A stretch of DNA of 64,000 bases from the NCBI RefSeq assembly GCF_040371085.1, contig NZ_JAMBMT010000001.1, positions 2,356,001 through 2,420,000 of the forward strand, written 5' to 3'. The DNA is from Psychrobacter sp. AH5 (GTDB taxonomy: Bacteria; Pseudomonadota; Gammaproteobacteria; Pseudomonadales; Moraxellaceae). Under the pieces are notes generated by a model. The model saw only the letters and a list, made by a program, of their open reading frames with translations, was not told where the DNA came from and ran no database searches. Position numbers and translations under genes: made by a program. This document shows positions 58,272 through 64,000 of the stretch, piece after piece (position 1 is the first letter of the stretch; the number at the start of each line of letters is the position of its first letter).

Positions 58272-58673
58272 ATGACCAATACTATGACTAACGAACGCCT
58301 AGAAGACTGCTTAACGCTAGTAAAAAACGCTTTGGACGGTATGAAAGCCAAAAACATCACTGTACTCGACGTTGAGGACTTAACCGACGTTATGGAGCGT
58401 ATGGTTATCGCTGATGGTACCTCCAAACGCCACGTCCGCGCGATGGCTGATACTGTTGGCGCTGAGGCGAAGCAAGCGGGCTTTATGCCATTAGGCCGCG
58501 AAGGGGGCACCGATTCTGACTGGACGCTGATTGATTTGGGCGCAGTCGTGGTGCATATGATGACGCCGCAAGCGCGTGAATTTTATGATTTAGAGGGCCT
58601 ATGGTCATCGCCTGAAAGCTTAGCTGAGCTAGTAGCGACTCCGCGTGAGAAAAAAGCCGGTCGCCGTAACTAA
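58272..58673 (+). CDS. rsfS: ribosome silencing factor RsfS
   Basis: RsfS binds L14 and blocks subunit joining in slow growth. The 133-residue protein has KNALDGMKAKNITVLDVEDLTDVMERMVIADGTSKRHVRAMAD and WTLIDLGAVVVHMMTPQAREFYDLEGLWS, the family cores. It follows nadD, the conserved order. The usual next gene, rlmH, is not in this window; a MOSC protein follows. Confidence 0.95.
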   Translation: MTNTMTNERLEDCLTLVKNALDGMKAKNITVLDVEDLTDVMERMVIADGTSKRHVRAMADTVGAEAKQAGFMPLGREGGTDSDWTLIDLGAVVVHMMTPQAREFYDLEGLWSSPESLAELVATPREKKAGRRN

Positions 58674-58700
58674 AGAACTTCTAATTCGCTCAAATAGTGT

Positions 58701-58731
58701 AAAGACTGGATAATTTATCTGGTCTTTTTTT
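58701..58731 (+). terminator. intrinsic terminator of rsfS
   Basis: A 12-bp stem with two G-U pairs (58701-58712 and 58716-58726), ending in seven T. Confidence 0.85.
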
Positions 58732-58829
58732 ATGGTGTTTTTGATGAGCACTGTTACTACTCTCAAAAATAAGACTATGCTAAAGACTAATAATATTAGA
58801 TCATATTGGTTCGCTATTTAGGAAAATTA

Positions 58830-59582
58830 ATGACTACAGTATTCACTACGCTTGCAACAGAACATAATAAAGATTTTAATCAGCCGCTACCGCTGCACAT
58901 TGCTATCCTACAAGATGTGCGCGCAGGCAAAGCGATGCCGTTCGCCCGTGAGCAGATGAGCGCTATCGATAAAGCGCCGATTAAGGAGCCAGTCGCGGTC
59001 AACTTTATGGGACTTGCTACTGATGAGCAAGCCGATCGTCGACATCATGGCGGCCCGCTAAAAGCGGTGCATCAACTGCCTACCGCCACTTATGAGAAGA
59101 TAAATAATGAGTTTGACTTAAAAGTGCGCGTGGGTACGTTAGGCGAAAACTTAATCACCAAAGCAGTAAACGATTTGCCTGAGATGACGGAGTCCAGCGT
59201 TTGTATTGGTGATGTTTTTCAATATGGTGACATTGATAATAATGACAGCGTGCAGCTGCGTATCGTGCAACCGCGCCGCCCTTGCTATAAGATCAATGAC
59301 CAAATCGGTCAGTTTACTAAAGTGCCCAATATAGCGGCTTGGGTCAGTAAACAAGGTATCGCTGGTTGGTATTTCGAAGTGGTACGCGCGGGCATGATTG
59401 ATACGGATCTGCCCGTTTATCTAGTAGAGCGCCCCTATCCGTTTGCAACGCTTGAGAAACTCTGGCAACTCTCTAATTCAAAAGATAAGTTTACCGCTGA
59501 GGTGATTGAGCCGTGGCTCGCTATTGAGTGTTTGGAGGACAGTTGGAAGGTGGTTTTACGTAAAAAGATTAAAAAAGGTTAG
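58830..59582 (+). CDS. MOSC domain protein, YiiM-like
   Basis: MOSC proteins bind molybdenum cofactor sulfur or reduce N-hydroxylated compounds. This 250-residue protein has the YiiM features EPVAVNFMGLATDEQADRRHHGGPLKAVHQ, VGTLGENL, CIGDVFQYG and QPRRPCYKIN; the Cys in RRPCYKI is the likely molybdenum-cofactor ligand. I use the ATG at 58830 with AGGAAAA upstream. The amiD-like gene starts 6 bp after its stop. Confidence 0.88.
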   Translation: MTTVFTTLATEHNKDFNQPLPLHIAILQDVRAGKAMPFAREQMSAIDKAPIKEPVAVNFMGLATDEQADRRHHGGPLKAVHQLPTATYEKINNEFDLKVRVGTLGENLITKAVNDLPEMTESSVCIGDVFQYGDIDNNDSVQLRIVQPRRPCYKINDQIGQFTKVPNIAAWVSKQGIAGWYFEVVRAGMIDTDLPVYLVERPYPFATLEKLWQLSNSKDKFTAEVIEPWLAIECLEDSWKVVLRKKIKKG

Positions 59583-59588
59583 CACTTC

Positions 59589-60476
59589 ATGGCAAAAAAT
59601 CTCACCACTTTAGCATTAGCGTCTCTATTGACCTTACCCTTAATCGGCTGTATGACTACGAATAATGTTCAGCCCATTGCAACTAAACCCTTTGTCATTG
59701 ATAGCGAGACTTATCAATCCGCCGGTAAGAGCCAACGTATCAAATTTATTGTGCTGCACTACACCGTCAGCGATAATGAGCGCTCCATTCAGCTGTTAAC
59801 CAAAGGCAAAGTCAGCGCGCATTATCTAATTATGGATAACGATGACGATAAGATTTATAACTTAGTGCCAGAAGGCGAACGCGCTTGGCATGCTGGTGAC
59901 GGCGGTTTTGCGGGTCGTACTATCTTGAATGATACCTCTATCGGTATTGAGATTGTCAATAAAGGCATTCAGCCACAATATAAAGATGCGCTAAAAGATA
60001 GCGAACTGGACTATCACCCATATAAGCACTTTGTCGAATTTGATGAGGTGCAGATAAAAAAAGTCGCGCAGCTGGTACAAGATATCGCTATGCGCTACGA
60101 TATTTCCCCAAAGAATATCATTGGCCACTCTGATCTTGCGCCCTCTCGTAAAATTGACCCTGGGGCAAAATTCCCTTGGCAGCGTCTGCACGAAGAGTAC
60201 GGCATTGCTGCGTGGTATGATGAAGCCGATAAGCAGTTTTTTATGAAAGAAACTCAACTAGCTACGCCAACAATCCCTGAGGTTAAACAAGCCTTTCGCG
60301 ATTACGGTTATCAGATAAATAGTACTGCTGAATGGGATAAAGCTAGCCGTGATGTGATTTATGCTTTTCAGTTACATTTCAGACCTCTCAAACCAACAGG
60401 TCAGATGGATATAGAGACCTATGCTATTTTAAAAGCTCTCAATAAGAAGTATGCTGGACGTGATGATTTTTACTAA
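59589..60476 (+). CDS. N-acetylmuramoyl-L-alanine amidase, AmiD-like lipoprotein
   Basis: AmiD-type enzymes cut the amide between MurNAc and the peptide in the outer-membrane-facing periplasm. A lipobox (TLPLIGC, Cys21) marks a lipoprotein. The amidase_2 domain has LHYTVSDNERS, AWHAGDG, IGIEIVN and IGHSDLAPSRKIDPG, with three zinc ligands. The C-terminal 70 residues are a peptidoglycan-binding helical domain (IPEVKQAFRDYGY...YAFQLHF). It overlaps no neighbour but starts 6 bp after the MOSC gene, suggesting co-transcription. Confidence 0.92.
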   Translation: MAKNLTTLALASLLTLPLIGCMTTNNVQPIATKPFVIDSETYQSAGKSQRIKFIVLHYTVSDNERSIQLLTKGKVSAHYLIMDNDDDKIYNLVPEGERAWHAGDGGFAGRTILNDTSIGIEIVNKGIQPQYKDALKDSELDYHPYKHFVEFDEVQIKKVAQLVQDIAMRYDISPKNIIGHSDLAPSRKIDPGAKFPWQRLHEEYGIAAWYDEADKQFFMKETQLATPTIPEVKQAFRDYGYQINSTAEWDKASRDVIYAFQLHFRPLKPTGQMDIETYAILKALNKKYAGRDDFY

Positions 60477-60510
60477 AGCCAAACACGCATGAACTGTTTG
60501 AAAAGTAACT

Positions 60511-60590
60511 AGCGGGAATGGGATTGATTTTTCGCAGCCTCTGTCAGCGTAGACACAGCACGCCAGAAAAACTAACCCCAGTCCCGCGCT
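60511..60590. repeat. hairpin repeat copy B
   Basis: An 80-bp imperfect inverted repeat with outer arms AGCGGGAATGGGATT and the inverse of AGCGCGGGACTGGGGTT. Its core, read on the minus strand, has GCGTGCTGTGTC (60552-60563) and GCTGCGAAAAATCAATCCCA (60519-60538). These match copy A at 14291-14330 in 11 of 12 and 17 of 20 positions. The outer stems differ from copy A. It lies between the amiD-like gene and pdxJ, and a TATAAT begins at its last base. Confidence 0.75.
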
Positions 60591-60647
60591 ATAATATAAC
60601 GTCTATGTTTTACTATCAGATATAACAATAATCAAAAAGGAAACACT

Positions 60648-61391
60648 ATGAGTACCCTATTTAGCGTCAATTTAAATAAACTCGCCTTAATCCGTAACTC
60701 TCGCGGCACTGATTATCCTAACCTTTTGTACTTTGTCAAAAAGCTCATTGATTTAGGCGTTAAAGGCTTCACGGTACACCCAAGACCCGATGAGCGTCAT
60801 ATACGCTACCAAGATGTCTATGACATTAGCGAGTTTCTAAAAGATTATAAAGATATTGAATTCAATATCGAAGGTAATCCTAACGAGCAGTTTTTAAAAC
60901 TCATTCGTGAGGTCAAACCCCATCAATGCACCCTCGTACCTGATAGCGAAGATCAACTGACCTCCGATCATGGTTTCGATATTATCAAACATAAGGATAT
61001 GCTCTCCAAACTCAGCCACGAACTTGAAGGCTTTGGTACGCGCTGTGCGGTATTTATCGATCCCGATATTGAGCAAATCAAAGCGGTTATCGATAGCGAT
61101 GTGCAAACGATAGAGATGTACACCGAAGAATGGGCGCGCGCTTATGAAAATAGCAACGATAGCAATGCTAATTTTGATGAAGTAAAACAACGCTTTGATG
61201 ACTGTATTAACCTCGCCAGCAAAAACGGTATGCGCGTCAACGCTGGTCACGATTTAAATTTAGACAATTTAGCCGACTTGCTTAGCCTTGGCGAAATCGC
61301 CGAAGTATCGATTGGTCATGCTTTTACTGTCGAATCGCTAGAGCAAGGTATGGACAACGTGGTGCGTCAATATTTGAAGATTTGCGAATAG
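60648..61391 (+). CDS. pdxJ: pyridoxine 5-phosphate synthase
   Basis: PdxJ condenses DXP (the Dxs product) with 1-amino-acetone-3-phosphate to pyridoxine phosphate. The 247-residue barrel has VNLNKLALIRNSRG, VHPRPDERHIRYQDV, the PHQCTLVPD segment, VNAGHDLN and EVSIGHAF near the end. A strong AAGGA precedes the ATG. A TATAAT at 60590-60595 may be its -10. Confidence 0.96.
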   Translation: MSTLFSVNLNKLALIRNSRGTDYPNLLYFVKKLIDLGVKGFTVHPRPDERHIRYQDVYDISEFLKDYKDIEFNIEGNPNEQFLKLIREVKPHQCTLVPDSEDQLTSDHGFDIIKHKDMLSKLSHELEGFGTRCAVFIDPDIEQIKAVIDSDVQTIEMYTEEWARAYENSNDSNANFDEVKQRFDDCINLASKNGMRVNAGHDLNLDNLADLLSLGEIAEVSIGHAFTVESLEQGMDNVVRQYLKICE

Positions 61392-61416
61392 AACGTGCTG
61401 ATAAAAGAGGTGTTTT

Positions 61417-62169
61417 ATGACGCTACGTATTCACGCTTTATTTCATACCGACTACGCGGACTTAAGCTTTATCAAGCAGTGGGCAAACGCACATAACTAC
61501 CCCATTACCGTTAGTCGCTCTTACGATAATGATGACTTACCTGAGCCTGATTACTTTGATTGGCTAATCGTGATGGGCGGGCCAATGAGCGTCCATGATG
61601 AAGAAAAGCACCCTTGGCTCAGTAACGAGAAACAGCTGATTACCCAAGCAATCGACGCGGGCAAAACCGTGATTGGGGTTTGCTTAGGGGCGCAGCTAAT
61701 CGCCCATTGCTTGGGCGCTGAGGTGAAACCATCTGGGGTAAAAGAAATCGGTTGGTTGCCGATGCAGCTGACGCAAGCCGGACAAGCGCATCCTTTATTA
61801 CAGGACTTACCCAAACAAGCCTTCACCGTGTTTCATTGGCACGGTGAGGGTTTTGACTGTCCACAAGGCGCGAGCATTATTGCTGAGACGCAGGCTTGGG
61901 CCAATCAAGGCTTTATCTACCAAACGGCAAAACATAAACAGCGTGGCACTTGGGTATTGGCTTGGCAGTGTCATTTTGAAGTCACCGAAGAGAGCCTACC
62001 CAAAATGGTCTTCAATGGTAATGCTGCTATCCAAAGTGGACTAAAAGACTATCCTGAAACCGTACAATCAACGGATAAGATATTAACCTTAGGTAAAAAT
62101 TATATTGATGAAAATAATGCACGATTAGCCGCTATGCTCAATCGGCTAGCAGCGTCAGCAAATGAATAG
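61417..62169 (+). CDS. class I glutamine amidotransferase-like protein
   Basis: A 250-residue stand-alone class I glutaminase, related to the GuaA amidotransferase domain. The catalytic triad is readable: Cys89 (VIGVCLGAQL), His186 and Glu188 (WQCHFEVT). The oxyanion segment VMGGPMS and VFHWHGEGFDCP are typical of free GATase1 proteins. No synthase partner is adjacent, so the acceptor is unknown. It begins 25 bp after pdxJ and precedes the small charged protein by 15 bp; a shared transcript is likely. Confidence 0.88.
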   Translation: MTLRIHALFHTDYADLSFIKQWANAHNYPITVSRSYDNDDLPEPDYFDWLIVMGGPMSVHDEEKHPWLSNEKQLITQAIDAGKTVIGVCLGAQLIAHCLGAEVKPSGVKEIGWLPMQLTQAGQAHPLLQDLPKQAFTVFHWHGEGFDCPQGASIIAETQAWANQGFIYQTAKHKQRGTWVLAWQCHFEVTEESLPKMVFNGNAAIQSGLKDYPETVQSTDKILTLGKNYIDENNARLAAMLNRLAASANE

Positions 62170-62184
62170 TATAAGGAGTCAGTT

Positions 62185-62388
62185 ATGAGTCATTCACAGC
62201 AAGATGAGCAACAAAGACTTGAAGAATATTTGAAAACAAAGGCTAAAGAGGAGCAGGAAAATAAGCAACAACAGGAAGCTGAGTCGTTATCCAAGTATGA
62301 GGCTTGTGTGCTTAGAGAGAGTGCTCGGGTGAAGGAGTTGATTGTTGAGGCTCGGAAAGAGGCTGAAGAAAAATCAGAAGATAAGTAA
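62185..62388 (+). CDS. small charged coiled-coil protein
   Basis: A 67-residue protein, almost all charged or Gln/Ala and probably one long helix (QDEQQRLEEYLKTKAKEEQE, then KYEACVLRESARVKELIVEA). AAGGAGTCAGTT directly ahead of the ATG supports translation. It may be the last gene of the pdxJ transcript and is followed by a good terminator. I do not recognise it. Confidence 0.75.
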   Translation: MSHSQQDEQQRLEEYLKTKAKEEQENKQQQEAESLSKYEACVLRESARVKELIVEARKEAEEKSEDK

Positions 62389-62418
62389 GTCTTAATGCCC
62401 TCTAAAAAATTCAAACAC

Positions 62419-62449
62419 AAAAAAGGTGAGCCTAAGCTCATCTTTTTTT
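62419..62449. terminator. bidirectional terminator
   Basis: AAAGGTGAGC/GCTCATCTTT stem (62422-62431 and 62436-62445) with a 4-nt loop, flanked by A-tracts and T-tracts. It serves the small protein gene and the convergent acyltransferase gene. Confidence 0.9.
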
Positions 62450-62465
62450 ATGTCTATTACTATTA

Positions 62466-64000
62466 TTAATCGATAGCTAATGCCTTTTTAAACATAGGCG
62501 TCAATAGTTTATTACCGTATTCGCTCATGTGATCGCCATCATAGTATATCGGCCTATTTTTATACTGAGCCATACATCGACCTGCTTCGCATAAATATAA
62601 AGCAGGATTTAGAACCTCCACCTGATTATTCCCAGCAATACTACTGACAGCGACTTGCTCTGTTACTGTAATTACTGGCTTATTTCTCTCATAATATAGA
62701 TCATAATCTACTGATAGGCTTACCTTTTTATTATTAATAAATAAGGCTTTGCTGATTACTTTAGGGACATTTTTTCTAATTTCAGGTATTGGCAACACTA
62801 GAAAAACCGAGCGGTTATTTGCTATCTTTTTTATAGTGTTATCAAGATTATTCTGCAACTCATTAAGTAGCTCGTCTTCAGCATAGTCGTATCTTTTACT
62901 GAAATATATTGAAGGTTTAGTGTCTTTGGGACTACTGATTCTATCAGGATCTGTCTGACCATATAGATATGCAGAAGTCCTCGCTACCCAGAATACTGGG
63001 ACATTAAGGTGGTTTTCACTCAAAAAACTCACTCTCTCAAGATTAGCTTCAGCACATTTATCTGTATCGTCTATCGGTTTTAGATTTAACACCAAAGGGC
63101 AAGAAGCTTTCGTCAAGGCGATTACACCCTGCGTTTTTAAATCAAACGCACTAGTCAAACTAGTAGTTAAAGCATCAGCGTGACTATCTCCTACTATTAT
63201 TGCCTTAATATTATTTTTATTACCTATATAACAAGGAAAGATTTCATCCGTCATACAGTTATAATGATTCTTATTTTCTGCTTCATTGGTAGCGACGATA
63301 ACGTCATCGGGGTAATGCCAAATAAAACCTTGAGTCTTATAAGTCACTCTACCTACCAAGGCGACGATGATTACCATGTATAAAGGTTTATAGGTTAGGA
63401 CGCGCTTTAAGCCACGCAAATTTGATTTAAAACTTCTTTTTTCTATAAATCGATAACTTAAGTATCCTAGCAAAATAGAAAGCAGCATTCCAGAATAAAC
63501 GAAGTAGTTGTTCAAGTCGAAATAGTAGATAGCTACGACGATAGGCCAGTGCCATAAGTAAATAGAATAAGACCAAGCCCCAAGTTTTTGTGCTATCCAA
63601 CTACTAGTAAAAATACTGTTCTCGCGCTGTGCCTGAATAATCAGAAAAACACCTAACACTGGAAACAGAGCTAGATGGCCCGGCCACGCTACTTCAGCGC
63701 TGATAAAAACGTATGCGCCAATAATGAATATTAGACCTAGCCATTCGCTATACTTTTTATGCTTTTGTGATATCGATAAGGGATAAAGATAAGCGACACC
63801 GCCCATCAGCATCTCCCATGCTCTAGAGGGTAGCAGATAATAAGCAGCGTCAGGCGTTTGTTCAGAGGCATAGATACAGTAAGCAAAGCCTATAACTGTT
63901 GCTGCTAGTAATAAGCGTTTCATAGCTTCAATATTGAAAAACTTACTTGCCAACACTAAAGCCAGTGGATATAGCAGATAAAACTGCCACTCGACCGATA
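62466..64000 (-). CDS. acyltransferase 3 with SGNH domain (OafA-like), partial
   Basis: The frame runs off the right edge of the window, so the N-terminus is missing. The last upstream codons read SVEWQFYLLYPLALV, a conserved acyltransferase-3 motif, which puts the true start at least 150 residues further out. Visible parts are about seven membrane helices (SRAWEMLMGG, WSYSIYLWHWPIVVAIYYF) and a C-terminal SGNH hydrolase-like domain with GDSHADAL and the catalytic DxxH in YYDGDHMSEYG. Such proteins O-acetylate LPS or other envelope glycans. Confidence 0.9.
   Translation of the reverse strand, partial: SVEWQFYLLYPLALVLASKFFNIEAMKRLLLAATVIGFAYCIYASEQTPDAAYYLLPSRAWEMLMGGVAYLYPLSISQKHKKYSEWLGLIFIIGAYVFISAEVAWPGHLALFPVLGVFLIIQAQRENSIFTSSWIAQKLGAWSYSIYLWHWPIVVAIYYFDLNNYFVYSGMLLSILLGYLSYRFIEKRSFKSNLRGLKRVLTYKPLYMVIIVALVGRVTYKTQGFIWHYPDDVIVATNEAENKNHYNCMTDEIFPCYIGNKNNIKAIIVGDSHADALTTSLTSAFDLKTQGVIALTKASCPLVLNLKPIDDTDKCAEANLERVSFLSENHLNVPVFWVARTSAYLYGQTDPDRISSPKDTKPSIYFSKRYDYAEDELLNELQNNLDNTIKKIANNRSVFLVLPIPEIRKNVPKVISKALFINNKKVSLSVDYDLYYERNKPVITVTEQVAVSSIAGNNQVEVLNPALYLCEAGRCMAQYKNRPIYYDGDHMSEYGNKLLTPMFKKALAID

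Overview
The window looks like chromosome of a Moraxellaceae gammaproteobacterium, most probably Psychrobacter or a close relative. The grounds are gene content and style: a wax ester synthase/DGAT, a long PldA, type II secretion genes scattered in small groups, an lptM-lysA-dapF-xerC cluster, rpsU-yqeY without dnaG, moderate GC, and many AT-rich intergenic stretches. This assignment is inferred by eye; no 16S gene is present. Most of the window is ordinary housekeeping sequence on both strands, with a few accessory patches.

Layout. 0-9 kb (minus strand): comF and pldA; a DsbD thiol-disulfide transporter preceded by a free-standing copy of its own N-terminal domain; type II secretion gspG and gspF behind an unrecognised 332-residue gene. 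9-14.2 kb: an AraC regulator, a three-tRNA operon (Pro-Arg-His) with clear promoter and terminator, and an McrB-McrC restriction pair whose McrB lacks the usual N-terminal DNA reader. 14.2-20 kb: a hairpin repeat, a DUF4442 protein, an exported RidA, gspE, thiG and the wax ester synthase. 20-26 kb: suhB, dxs, ribA, an intact IS5-family element with 4-bp target duplication, and hemF, whose start codon lies about 30 bp from the IS end. 26-31 kb: a cytochrome c' lipoprotein, a membrane protein with a decayed archaemetzincin-like domain next to an MscS channel, glyoxalase I, and beta-carbonic anhydrase. 31-35 kb: potABC (no potD) and a MetR-like regulator. 35.1-37.4 kb: an AT-rich island of three orphan genes. 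37.5-45.7 kb: crcB, tsaD, two tandem cytochrome c lipoproteins, rpsU, yqeY, a BepA-like metalloprotease, a TusA-like protein, rpoH, a DUF423 protein and thiS. 46-53 kb: hpf, rpoN, a nitrilase-family amidase, xerC, dapF, lysA, lptM. 53.6-64 kb: ackA-pta, nadD-rsfS, a YiiM-like MOSC protein, an AmiD-like amidase, pdxJ, a glutamine amidotransferase, a small charged protein and an acyltransferase cut by the window edge.

How genes work together: ackA and pta form the acetate/acetyl-CoA node; lysA and dapF make lysine and meso-diaminopimelate; dxs supplies DXP, which both ThiG (with ThiS) and PdxJ consume; gspE, gspF and gspG are parts of one secretion machine split over two loci; rpoN and hpf are in the conserved order; dsbD and the cytochromes serve envelope redox.

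Most unusual points: (1) a hairpin repeat family with two diverged copies sharing an inner core but carrying different outer stems (14.27 kb and 60.5 kb); (2) the decayed archaemetzincin-like domain fused to four membrane segments beside MscS; (3) the reader-less McrBC pair; (4) the stand-alone DsbD alpha-domain; (5) the orphan AT-rich island. I found no CRISPR array, prophage or rRNA gene.
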